In this document: piece after piece, positions 34,381-42,413 of the stretch
Numbering within the stretch: the first letter of the stretch is position 1
Layout of the letters: the number at the start of each line of letters is the position of its first letter
Source of the DNA: a bacterium
Lineage (GTDB): Bacteria > Bacillota_I > Bacilli_A > RF39 > UBA660
Assembly: GCA_029007115.1 (NCBI GenBank)
Contig: JAQXHG010000010.1
Coordinates: 1-47,036 of the forward strand
DNA: 47,036 nucleotides
Reading direction: 5' to 3'
Notes under the pieces: generated by a model
Database searches by the model: none
Told to the model about the DNA's origin: nothing
The model's input: the letters and a program-made list of their open reading frames with translations, nothing else
Made by a program: the position numbers and the translations under genes

Positions 34381-35411
34381 AAATACAAGATATAGTAAAT
34401 ATTTTAGAATATGCGAAGAGACCTATTGATGTATTTGGGGGATCTAGTAAAGAAGACGTTAAAAAAAGATATAAAGAATTTATTAAGATATGTCATCCAG
34501 ATTTAACAGTTGATAAAGACTTAGCAAATAAAGTAACTATATTATTAAATGAATACTATGAAAAAGCATTAATTGAACTTGATAAAGGTATATATAATAC
34601 TTATGATGAAAAAGATATTTTAATGAGTAATGATATTTTATTTGAGTTTAATATAAGAGGTAAAAAATATACATTTTATAAATATTTATGTAGTGAAGAT
34701 GTTTGTGATGTTTATGAAGGAATATGTGATGATGAAGTTATTGTTATGAGGATAGTAATGGATGAAGATGATAATAAGTTAATAAACCATGAAGAAGAGG
34801 TTTTAAGGAATTTAGATCATTATTCACTACCAAAAATAAAAACTAAATTAAAAATAAATAATAAAGATGCATTAATATTTAATAAAGATAATTATTTAAC
34901 TATAAGAGATATAAAAAGATATTATGAGAATATAAATGGGGAACATATTTGTTGGATATTAGAAAGATTATTATCACTAATTGGTTATTTACATTCAAAA
35001 AAAATAGTACATGGAAATATCAAAGAAGAAAATGTTTTAATAGATATTGAAAACCATAATGTACTTATTAAAGATTATACTTTATGTATTACTGATGCTG
35101 ATAAAATAGATAGTAAATATAAGATTATAAATGACTATTATACACCAAGTTATATAAATGATAAGAGTAGGGTATTACCTAGTGTGGATATATATGCAGT
35201 AGGATTAGTAGCAGTAAATTTATTAGGAGGTGATATAGAAAGAATAGCTTTACCAATATCAGTAGATATAAAAATTAGAACATTTATAAGAAAACTTTTA
35301 AGTGGAAAAGAGAATGATGCTTGGGCATTATGGGATGAATTAATTAATATTAGAAATGAAGTGTATGGCAGTAAAAGATTTCAAGTTTTAAAAAGAAAGG
35401 TTAATAGGTGA
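34377..35411 (+). CDS. J-domain protein fused to a degenerate protein kinase
   Basis: 344 residues. An N-terminal J domain has the Hsp70-activating HPD (residues 40-42, in ICHPDLTV). The kinase-like domain follows from about residue 88. The VAIK Lys position reads R (VIVMRIV, R125), the helix C Glu is retained (HEEEVL), HRD reads H212-G-N, the Asn of the catalytic loop remains (EENVLI, N219), and DFG reads DYT (233-235). DIYAVGLVAVNLLGG marks the F helix. Loss of the catalytic Asp suggests a pseudokinase that senses or scaffolds. A J domain in front suggests delivery of a client to DnaK. The stop lies inside the ribosome site of the vWA gene. Confidence 0.8.
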   Translation: MKIQDIVNILEYAKRPIDVFGGSSKEDVKKRYKEFIKICHPDLTVDKDLANKVTILLNEYYEKALIELDKGIYNTYDEKDILMSNDILFEFNIRGKKYTFYKYLCSEDVCDVYEGICDDEVIVMRIVMDEDDNKLINHEEEVLRNLDHYSLPKIKTKLKINNKDALIFNKDNYLTIRDIKRYYENINGEHICWILERLLSLIGYLHSKKIVHGNIKEENVLIDIENHNVLIKDYTLCITDADKIDSKYKIINDYYTPSYINDKSRVLPSVDIYAVGLVAVNLLGGDIERIALPISVDIKIRTFIRKLLSGKENDAWALWDELINIRNEVYGSKRFQVLKRKVNR

Positions 35412-35419
35412 ATTAAAAA

Positions 35420-36361
35420 ATGGGAAGTTATAGTTATGATAGAGATGTATATAGTGCTAGTAGTTATAGCAGTTGGGGTACGAGTAGTTACTCAAGTACA
35501 GTGTTTAAAAATACTAGTTTATCAGAAGATTTAGATCCAAAAAACAAAAAAATTGTTAGTAAAAGTAAAAATCCAATAATTATTGTTCTTGATGTAACAG
35601 GCTCAAACATAAATTTTGCAAGATTAGTATATGATAAGTTACCAATGTTTTATGGAGAAATAGAAAATAAAAAATATTTAGATGATTTTGATATTTGCAT
35701 ATGTGCAGTTGGAGATGCTAAATATGATAAATATCCTATACAGATTGGTACTCCTGCTAAAGGTATAGAAATAGATAATTGGCTTGAAAAAATTGTATTA
35801 GAAGGTTGTGGTGGAGGAAATAAAGTTGAGTCTTATGAATTAATGGCATATTATCTTGCTAATAATTGTGAATTTGAGAAAGATAGTAATCCAATAGTGT
35901 TCTTTATAGCAGATGAAGGTGCAGAAAAGATTGTTGATGAACATGAAGTTCAAAAAATTCTAGGAAGTAATTGTCAAGCAGGAGTTAATGCTTGGGAACT
36001 ACTAAATGAGAAATTTAATAATAATGTATTTTGTATGCTTAATAAATATTGTGGTACTAGTTTTGTGAACAATATGACAGATTCATGGAAAGAAGTATTG
36101 CCACATCAACATACAATTAGAATACCAGAAGAAAAAGCGATAATAGATTTAATACTTGGAATAATAGCTATTCAAAAGCAAGAATTAACTACATATGCTA
36201 TTGATATGAAAAATAGAGGACAAACAGAAAAAAGAATTGAGGGTGTAACAGAATCGCTAAAGGAATTAAGTGATTCACTTGCTCTTAGTACTAATATTGA
36301 AACTGATTTACCAGTAGAAATGAAATTAAGAAAAAGTGGTAATAAGGGAAGAAGATTATAA
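35420..36361 (+). CDS. von Willebrand factor A domain protein
   Basis: 313 residues. A Ser/Tyr-rich N-terminus (residues 1-35, for example SYSYDRDVYSASSYSS) precedes the vWA fold. MIDAS residues: D58-V-T60-G-S62 (DxTxS) after IIIVL, GGGNKVESYEL for the third site, and Asp in FFIADEG. No signal peptide or transmembrane helix is present, so it is cytoplasmic, like TerY-type and MoxR-partner vWA proteins. It probably binds a metal-dependent partner, perhaps the J-pseudokinase encoded just upstream. The charged C-terminal end (KLRKSGNKGRRL) is odd and basic. Confidence 0.8.
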   Translation: MGSYSYDRDVYSASSYSSWGTSSYSSTVFKNTSLSEDLDPKNKKIVSKSKNPIIIVLDVTGSNINFARLVYDKLPMFYGEIENKKYLDDFDICICAVGDAKYDKYPIQIGTPAKGIEIDNWLEKIVLEGCGGGNKVESYELMAYYLANNCEFEKDSNPIVFFIADEGAEKIVDEHEVQKILGSNCQAGVNAWELLNEKFNNNVFCMLNKYCGTSFVNNMTDSWKEVLPHQHTIRIPEEKAIIDLILGIIAIQKQELTTYAIDMKNRGQTEKRIEGVTESLKELSDSLALSTNIETDLPVEMKLRKSGNKGRRL

Positions 36362-36402
36362 TATAATTTAAGGTTTAATTAATTTTAGTATACAATTAAA
36401 TA

Positions 36403-36411
36403 TGTTATAAT
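36403..36411 (+). promoter_or_regulatory. Extended -10 promoter
   Basis: TGtTATAAT, 16 bp before the ATG at 36428, with the AGAAGG ribosome site between. Confidence 0.6.
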
Positions 36412-36427
36412 TAAAAGAAGGTTTTAT

Positions 36428-37144
36428 ATGAAAAAGGTATTAGAAAATGGAACAAGAGTGTTAATTTTTAAATATGTAAGAGGATGGAGTCCTAATCAAG
36501 ATGATGAACATTATATAAGTGGTGTAATTAAAAGTAGTAAGTTATCAGATGATTTATCATGTCATGGAAGTCCATACTATGAACAAATATATTTTGTATT
36601 AGGAGATGATGGTGAAGAATATTATGGAGTGTATGGAAGGGGTTTACTAGGTAATGCTTTTTTTAGAACTATAGAAGATCATATAACTTATTTAGAAACA
36701 GAAATATCTCAAAATAATAACCAAATTAAAAAATTAGAAAATATAAATAATAGATATAAAGAAATAATTAATGATTTAGAAAGACAAAAATTAGAATCAA
36801 TAATAGAAAAAATATCAAAAGAAAAAATATATACTATAATTGATAATTATTCTAAATTAGGAATATTGGATATTGCTTACATTTATTATAAAGATGAAAA
36901 TAATATATGTTTACTATTAGCATATAGTGACTCAAATAAAGAAATAGAAATGCTAGCTAATCATGGAGTCTTTATACATAATTTTGATGAAAAAAATAAT
37001 ATTAATTTAAAGATATATGCTATTTCTTCAAAAAATATTATTGATGATTTTTCATTATTACCAGGAAAAATAATTTATGATAGAAACGGAATATTAGATG
37101 ATAACCAACATATGGTATTAAATAGAACATTAAAAAGTAACTAA
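36428..37144 (+). CDS. Hypothetical protein with beta-rich head and coiled coil
   Basis: 238 residues, not recognised. The first 80 residues are beta-rich and aromatic (FKYVRGWSPNQDDEHYISG, YFVLGDDGEEYYGVYGRG), residues 85-130 look like a coiled coil (ETEISQNNNQIKKLENINN), and the remainder is a mixed alpha/beta domain with YIYYKDENNICLLLAYSD. No signal peptide. It has its own extended -10 promoter 66 bp after the vWA gene. It may be an accessory to the preceding operon or unrelated. Confidence 0.6.
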   Translation: MKKVLENGTRVLIFKYVRGWSPNQDDEHYISGVIKSSKLSDDLSCHGSPYYEQIYFVLGDDGEEYYGVYGRGLLGNAFFRTIEDHITYLETEISQNNNQIKKLENINNRYKEIINDLERQKLESIIEKISKEKIYTIIDNYSKLGILDIAYIYYKDENNICLLLAYSDSNKEIEMLANHGVFIHNFDEKNNINLKIYAISSKNIIDDFSLLPGKIIYDRNGILDDNQHMVLNRTLKSN

Positions 37145-37172
37145 TTATTAATATTCTCCAGAATTATACTTT

Positions 37173-37198
37173 AAAATCCATTTTAAAATGGGTTTTTA
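37173..37198 (+). terminator. Terminator merged with the next promoter
   Basis: AAAATCCATTTT/AAAATGGGTTTT stem (one G-T pair), T tract, then TATATGATAAAAT. Confidence 0.7.
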
Positions 37199-37200
37199 TA

Positions 37201-37209
37201 TGATAAAAT
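37201..37209 (+). promoter_or_regulatory. Extended -10 promoter after the T tract
   Basis: TGaTAAAAT 24 bp before the SDR start. Confidence 0.55.
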
Positions 37210-37233
37210 AATTAATAAAGAAAAGGTGATAAA

Positions 37234-37983
37234 ATGTTAGCATTAATAACAGGAGCATCTAGTGGACTTGGTCATGATTTTGCATATAAACTATCAAGTA
37301 TGGGATATGATTTAATACTAGTTGCTAGAAGTAAAGATAAATTAGAAAGTATTAAAAAAGAACTAAATACCAATATTAAAATTGAAGTAATGGATCTTAG
37401 TAATAAAGAGAATGCTTATAAATTATATGAAAAGTATAAAGGAAAAGTAGATTTGCTTATTAATAATGCTGGGTTTGGTTTATGCGGGTATTTTAACAAA
37501 ACTGATTTAGACGTAGAGTTAAACATGATTGATTTAAATATAACTTGTGTTCATGTATTAACTAAATTATTTTTAGGTGATTTTATAAAAAGGGATAGTG
37601 GTCATATATTAAATGTAGCATCAAGCGCAGCTTTTGAACCAGGACCACTTATGGCAACATATTATGCAACAAAGTCATATGTATACAATTTATCAATGGC
37701 AATATATGAAGAATTAAGACATAAAAAGAGTAATGTGAAAATAAGTATTTTATGTCCTGGCCCAGTAGATACTAAATTTAATAAAAGAGCAAATGTTAAA
37801 TTTAATGTTAAATCATTAAGTAGTAAATATGTTGTTGATTATACAATTAAGCATATGAATAAACTTATCATAGTACCAGGATTATTCATGAAACTTGGTA
37901 TATTTGCTAATAGAATTGTACCAAGAAAATTAGTTCTTAGAATTATATTTAAAATACAAGAGAGAAAAGTTGGTGGAGAATGA
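37234..37983 (+). CDS. Short-chain dehydrogenase/reductase
   Basis: 249 residues. The cofactor motif is TGASSGLGHDF (TGxxxGxG), followed by LVARSKDKLE (an Arg favouring NADP), LINNAGFG and the catalytic Ser in NVASSAAF with YYATK (Tyr and Lys). ILCPGPVDTKF is the usual motif after the active site. The closest general class is the DltE/YqjQ-like SDRs of Bacilli; the substrate is unknown. It overlaps the thioredoxin-like gene by 4 bp and heads a three-gene unit. Confidence 0.9.
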   Translation: MLALITGASSGLGHDFAYKLSSMGYDLILVARSKDKLESIKKELNTNIKIEVMDLSNKENAYKLYEKYKGKVDLLINNAGFGLCGYFNKTDLDVELNMIDLNITCVHVLTKLFLGDFIKRDSGHILNVASSAAFEPGPLMATYYATKSYVYNLSMAIYEELRHKKSNVKISILCPGPVDTKFNKRANVKFNVKSLSSKYVVDYTIKHMNKLIIVPGLFMKLGIFANRIVPRKLVLRIIFKIQERKVGGE

Positions 37984-38228
37984 AAATAGTTAAAATTACT
38001 TCACTAGGATGTCCATCTTGTATTATAATGAATAAAATATTTAATACTTTAAAAGAAAAATACTCTTTTGAAGTAGAAGAATATGATTATGATTTTGATA
38101 ATATTGAAAAATATAATATTGGAAATATTCTTCCGGTATTTATATTTTATAAAGATGAGAAAGAAATTAATAGATTATGTGGAGAACATAAAATAGAAGA
38201 GTTTATCGATATATTGGGGGAAGTATGA
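37980..38228 (+). CDS. Small cytoplasmic thioredoxin-like protein
   Basis: 82 residues. The redox centre is CPSC in TSLGCPSCIIMNKIF, the cis-Pro is in ILPVFIF, and the short length fits a mini-thioredoxin or glutaredoxin fold. No signal peptide. It is coupled by ATGA overlaps to the SDR gene and to the membrane thioredoxin gene, so it probably supplies electrons to that transporter from the cytoplasm. Confidence 0.85.
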   Translation: MKIVKITSLGCPSCIIMNKIFNTLKEKYSFEVEEYDYDFDNIEKYNIGNILPVFIFYKDEKEINRLCGEHKIEEFIDILGEV

Positions 38229-39415
38229 AAAAGATAATTTATATAATTTTAACATTTCTACTATTTATACCTTTTATGGTATATGCAGAAGAAAAACAAG
38301 TTAATATGTACTTATTTTATGGTGAGGGTTGTCCTCATTGTAAAGAACTTAAAATTTTTTTAGATGAGTATTTAGAAGAAAAAGAAAATGTAAAATTATA
38401 CTCATATGAAGTAACAAATAATAGTATAAATAAGACTCATTTAGAAAATATAGTAAAAATATTAAATGTACAAGTAAGAGGTGTACCATATCTAGTAATA
38501 GGTAATACAGTAATTAATGGTTTTTCAAAAGATTTATCACCAGAAAGAATCATTAGCACTATTAATTATTACGAAAATATTGTTTATAAAGATGAAGTTG
38601 GAATATATTTAGGTGTTGTAGAAGATAATAATAATTTAGAAGAGTCAAAAGATAATATTGAAGTTATTTCAGCACCTTCAAATATAAAAAGTATTATTAA
38701 AAATAGTCCAATAATTATTTCCGCTTTATTAATAGGTCTCGTTGATGGATTTAATCCATGTGCGATGTGGATACTTTTATTTTTAATATCAATGTTACTT
38801 GGAGTAAAGAATAAATTAAAAAGATGGACATTAGGAATAGTATTTATATTAACTTCTGGAATTGTTTATTTCTTATTTCTAATATCTGCAATAAATTTAG
38901 TAACATTTTTAGATAAAATTTCATATATAAGAGTGATTATATCATTAACTGCTGTTATTCTTGGATTTGTCTCAGTAATAAAATTTGTTAGTAGTTTAAA
39001 TAATGATAATGGATGTGAGGTAGTTAGTTCAAGTAAGAGAAAAAAGATTATAAATAGAATTAAAAAAATTATTGGCGAAAAGTCATTTATATTGGCAATT
39101 ATTGGTATAATATTTCTTGCATTTTCGGTAAATATAATAGAGTTGTTATGTTCTCTTGGATTACCTGTATTATTTACTGAAATACTATCTATAAATAATA
39201 TAAGTGGAACTATGAAAATAGTATATTCAATAATATATATATTTGCATTTTTATTAGATGATATATTAGTTTTTATAATATCAATGAAAACTTTGGAATT
39301 AAAGGCAATATCAAATAAATTTGGAAAATATGCTCATTTAATTGGTGGAATAATTATGATTATAATAGGATTATTGATGGCATATAAACCACAATGGTTA
39401 ATGTTTAATTTTTAA
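38225..39415 (+). CDS. Membrane thiol-redox protein: thioredoxin domain plus DsbD/CcdA-like transmembrane region
   Basis: 396 residues. A signal peptide (residues 1-20, ending FMVYA) exports a thioredoxin-fold domain with GEGCPHCKEL and the cis-Pro in RGVPYLVIG. From about residue 150 there are six or so hydrophobic helices with the CcdA/DsbD hallmark DGFNPCAMW and a second Cys in IELLCSLGLP, the pair that relays electrons across the membrane. This single protein joins the transmembrane carrier to the outer thioredoxin domain. Clients may be Cys-containing surface proteins such as those at 1 and 2307. Confidence 0.88.
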   Translation: MKKIIYIILTFLLFIPFMVYAEEKQVNMYLFYGEGCPHCKELKIFLDEYLEEKENVKLYSYEVTNNSINKTHLENIVKILNVQVRGVPYLVIGNTVINGFSKDLSPERIISTINYYENIVYKDEVGIYLGVVEDNNNLEESKDNIEVISAPSNIKSIIKNSPIIISALLIGLVDGFNPCAMWILLFLISMLLGVKNKLKRWTLGIVFILTSGIVYFLFLISAINLVTFLDKISYIRVIISLTAVILGFVSVIKFVSSLNNDNGCEVVSSSKRKKIINRIKKIIGEKSFILAIIGIIFLAFSVNIIELLCSLGLPVLFTEILSINNISGTMKIVYSIIYIFAFLLDDILVFIISMKTLELKAISNKFGKYAHLIGGIIMIIIGLLMAYKPQWLMFNF

Positions 39416-39459
39416 TAACAAAAGATTATCAATCACATATAATAAGTTAGGTGATAAAT

Positions 39460-39696
39460 GTGAATGATAATCTTTTTAAAAAGATAGAAGAAAAAACAAA
39501 TGTTGATAAAGATACAATAATTAGTCTTGCTAGAAAATTACAAAATGGTAATTATAAAGATGAAAATACATTAAAAGAAATAATTCATGAATTATCTAGT
39601 ATTACGGGGAGAGAAGTTAGCGAAGAAAAAGAAAGAAAAATTATTAATACAATAATTAATGATAAAGTGCCAACTGATTTAGAGAAATATGTTTAA
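39460..39696 (+). CDS. SpoVIF-like small protein
   Basis: 78 residues from GTG 39460 (MNDNLFKKIEEKT), 5 nt after the AGGTGA ribosome site; an in-frame GTG at 39451 lies in that site. Residues 20-60 (IISLARKLQNGNYKDENTL, IHELSSITGREV) match the pattern of stage VI sporulation protein F. In Bacillus that protein is needed for spore coat assembly. No other sporulation gene is in the window. It may be a non-sporulation paralogue. Confidence 0.7.
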   Translation: MNDNLFKKIEEKTNVDKDTIISLARKLQNGNYKDENTLKEIIHELSSITGREVSEEKERKIINTIINDKVPTDLEKYV

Positions 39697-39714
39697 TAAA
39701 AGACTATCAACTAA

Positions 39715-39747
39715 AAAGAATGACATTATTGCCATTCTATTTTTTTA
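39715..39747. terminator. Bidirectional terminator
   Basis: AGAATGACA/TGCCATTCT stem with one mismatch, with T tracts on both strands; it serves the SpoVIF-like (+) and FemAB (-) genes. Confidence 0.75.
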
Positions 39748-40987
39748 TTGCTGGTTTATAAAATTCTTTTTGTATTTTATTAGTAGACCATAATATTTGA
39801 TGAAGAGGTTTATTAACTATTAAGTCTAACTCACCAATATATTCAAATACCTCTGGTTTAAATTTCAATTTAAAGTCATTTAATTCTTTGTATGGGTTAG
39901 TTTCATTGAAATCAGCAGTGATTCCATTTAAGTCAATATAATTATATCCAGCTTTTTTATATACCTCTATTAGTTTATAATATATAAATGTTTTAGTATC
40001 TATTGTATTAAATTTTTTGTTTTGACCTGTTGTAATTATTGTAACTCTTCCTTGGTTTCTAATAATAAATGCAGCACCTAATATTTTTTTAGAAGTATTT
40101 TCCATACTATCATTTGATATGGTAATTTCTGATGATATTTTAGCAAGTGCTTGATCAGATTTTGTCTTTTGATTATAAATATCCATATTATTTGGATTTT
40201 TGTTAAATTCCATATTTATTTTTTCATTTCTTTCTTGTTCATTGACATATTGTTTTTGCAGATATTTAACATATATTTGAAAATCTACTTCGCAAAGTAT
40301 TAAATCAACCATATCACTTTTTTCAAAACTATCATACATAAATTTATAATATGTAAGTGTTTTATTATCTTTATGATCGATAAATTTATAAAAAGTTTCT
40401 ATATCATTTTTATTACCTCTAGTTAGTTTTAAACCACTAAGTTCATATTCTTTTATACTTTCTTTTAATGAATTATCAAGTAAATTAAAGTCATAGTTTG
40501 GCAGATATATAATTGGAGTATATTTTGGAAGTAACGATTCAAAATATAAATTATCTCTTAATTTATCATATCCAAGTTCTTTTAATGTATTTATTAATTC
40601 TTTATTTTTAGTATTAATAGTTTTACTTTTATTTTCAAAATCTATTTTAGAATAAGTAATTTCTGGATTTATTTTAATAAAAGCAAATCCTTTTTTGAAG
40701 AAAAACTCTTTTAATTTTTTAGTAAATTTAGTGAGTAGTGGAGTATTATGATAATCAATTAAAAAACCTCTTGGAGCATAACCATACTTAATATTGGTAA
40801 CTATATTTTTATACATTATTAAACTAGCAGCTACAATAGTGTTATCACTGTAGGCACCAATATACATTATAGAAAAATCACTATGTTTCATAAGATTCCC
40901 ATATTCTTTTGTTTGATAGAAATTTCTTAATTTATGTTTTTTTGCAAAAATATCAAATTCTTCTGCATCAATTTCTTTTATAATCAT
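39737..40987 (-). CDS. FemAB/FemX family aminoacyltransferase
   Basis: 416 residues. Two GNAT-like halves are seen: the N-terminal NFYQTKEYGNLMKHSDF with YGYAPRGFLIDY, and the C-terminal GAAFIIRNQGRVTIITTG, YKKAGYNYIDLNGI and ELNDFKLKFKPEVFEYIGE. A helical arm (about residues 235-290) lies between them, as in FemA/FemX. These enzymes add amino acids from charged tRNAs to the lipid II stem peptide, so a cross-bridged peptidoglycan is implied. The ribosome site AAGGAGAC lies 5 nt before the ATG. It is alone on this strand. Confidence 0.9.
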   Translation of the reverse strand: MIIKEIDAEEFDIFAKKHKLRNFYQTKEYGNLMKHSDFSIMYIGAYSDNTIVAASLIMYKNIVTNIKYGYAPRGFLIDYHNTPLLTKFTKKLKEFFFKKGFAFIKINPEITYSKIDFENKSKTINTKNKELINTLKELGYDKLRDNLYFESLLPKYTPIIYLPNYDFNLLDNSLKESIKEYELSGLKLTRGNKNDIETFYKFIDHKDNKTLTYYKFMYDSFEKSDMVDLILCEVDFQIYVKYLQKQYVNEQERNEKINMEFNKNPNNMDIYNQKTKSDQALAKISSEITISNDSMENTSKKILGAAFIIRNQGRVTIITTGQNKKFNTIDTKTFIYYKLIEVYKKAGYNYIDLNGITADFNETNPYKELNDFKLKFKPEVFEYIGELDLIVNKPLHQILWSTNKIQKEFYKPAIKK

Positions 40988-41132
40988 AAGTTTGTCTCCT
41001 TTTTATCAAAAATAATTCTATCAAATTTCTATTAAAAAGTCTCTAGTTTAAATAAAAAATGTCATAAAACAAGATAATTATTTATTTAAGTTTAAAATTA
41101 TTATTAAAGAAGTGACTTTTTAAAATAAAATT

Positions 41133-41141
41133 GATAAAATA
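41133..41141 (+). promoter_or_regulatory. Probable eno promoter
   Basis: TGaTAAAAT about 28 bp before the ATG; no good -35. AAAAAGTC near 41034 and GACTTTTT near 41115 form a wide inverted repeat of unknown meaning. Confidence 0.45.
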
Positions 41142-41168
41142 ATAATATAGATAATTGGAGGACATTTT

Positions 41169-42413
41169 ATGAGTAAAATTATTGATGTTAGAGCAAGAGA
41201 GATACTTGATTCAAGAGGAGTCCCAACAGTTGAAGTTGAAGTTAAAACTGAAAATGGTTTTATTGGAATTTCTAGTGTCCCAAGCGGAGCGAGTACAGGT
41301 AGTAGAGAAGCAATAGAATTAAGGGATAATGATGAGAGATATTTTGGTAAGGGTGTTTTAAAGGCTGTAGATAATGTTAATAATATAATTAAACCCAATT
41401 TAATTGGAATGAATGTGTCTCATCAACAAGAAATAGATTTAAAGATGATTGCATTAGATGGCACAGATAATAAAAGTAATTTAGGAGCTAATGCTATACT
41501 TGCAGTTAGTCAAGCGTGCTTAAAAGCAGCCGCTAGTGAAAGTGGTAAACCATTATATGAGTTTTTAAATAATAGAGAAAAGAAAATACCAAGATTAATG
41601 TTTAATATTATTAATGGTGGAATGCATGCTAAAAATAATTTAGACATACAAGAGTTTATGATTGTTCCAAAGAAGGATAATTTTAAAGAAAGTCTTAGAT
41701 GTGCTAGTGAAGTATTTCATGCACTAAAGGAATTATTAGAATCAGATGGGCATATAACATCAGTAGGTGATGAAGGAGGATTTGCTCCTAATTTAGATAA
41801 TAATGAAAGCGCTTTAAATTATATAGTAAAAGCTATAGAAATGGCAGGATATACCCCATCAAAAGATGTATTTATAGCACTTGATATTGCATCTACATCA
41901 TTTTATAATGAACAAAATAAAACTTATAAATTAGGAGATAAATTTTATAATAAAGAGGAATTACTTGATTATTATTTAGACTTGTTACAAAAGTATCCAA
42001 TTATATCAATAGAAGATCCATATGCTGAAAATGACTATGAAGGATTTAAACTAATAACTGAAAAGTTAGGTAGAGAAATAAATATAGTTGGAGATGATTT
42101 ATTTGTAACAAATAAAAAAGAATTACAAAAAGGAATAGATAATAATATATGTAATTCTATATTGATAAAACCTAATCAAATTGGAACATTCTTAGAAACT
42201 CTACAAACAATAATATTAGCTAAAAAGAATAATTATACTTGTATAATGTCTCATAGAAGTGGGGAAACAACAGATACATTTATTATTGATGTTGCAGTTG
42301 CACTTGATATACCTTTTATAAAAGCAGGGTCACTTTCAAGAGGAGAGAGAATTTGCAAATTTAATAGATTATTAAAGATTGAGGAGGAAATATTAAATGG
42401 AAAAGAAAACTAG
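41169..42413 (+). CDS. eno: Enolase
   Basis: 414 residues, slightly short of the usual 430. It converts 2-phosphoglycerate to phosphoenolpyruvate. Catalytic elements are intact: SGASTGSREA, GGMHAKNNLDIQEFM, GDEGGFAPNL, metal ligands in ALDIAS, SIEDPYAEND and GDDLF, Lys in LIKPNQIGT, SHRSGETTDTF, and the last Lys in IKAGSLSRGER. Deviations from consensus include RGVPTVEV (usually RGNPTVEV) and IKAGSLSRGER (usually IKTGAxSRSER). The gene downstream starts 17 bp inside its end. Confidence 0.95.
   Translation: MSKIIDVRAREILDSRGVPTVEVEVKTENGFIGISSVPSGASTGSREAIELRDNDERYFGKGVLKAVDNVNNIIKPNLIGMNVSHQQEIDLKMIALDGTDNKSNLGANAILAVSQACLKAAASESGKPLYEFLNNREKKIPRLMFNIINGGMHAKNNLDIQEFMIVPKKDNFKESLRCASEVFHALKELLESDGHITSVGDEGGFAPNLDNNESALNYIVKAIEMAGYTPSKDVFIALDIASTSFYNEQNKTYKLGDKFYNKEELLDYYLDLLQKYPIISIEDPYAENDYEGFKLITEKLGREINIVGDDLFVTNKKELQKGIDNNICNSILIKPNQIGTFLETLQTIILAKKNNYTCIMSHRSGETTDTFIIDVAVALDIPFIKAGSLSRGERICKFNRLLKIEEEILNGKEN

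Larger units (their letters stand above)
31509..36361 (+). other. Candidate operon: PK-like, PurA-like, nucleoside-kinase-like, J-pseudokinase, vWA
   Basis: Five genes read in one direction with gaps of 8, -4, -4 and 8 bp and no internal terminator or promoter. Three resemble nucleotide or phosphoenolpyruvate enzymes and two resemble signalling or chaperone proteins. The NUDIX/winged-helix gene sits before it, and an unknown gene with its own promoter follows. I do not recognise this combination. See the findings for the argument. Confidence 0.7.

Noticed and set aside
31509-36361. Prophage or integrative element
   Set aside because: No integrase, structural phage gene, tRNA end or flanking direct repeat was seen, and base composition looks like the surroundings.
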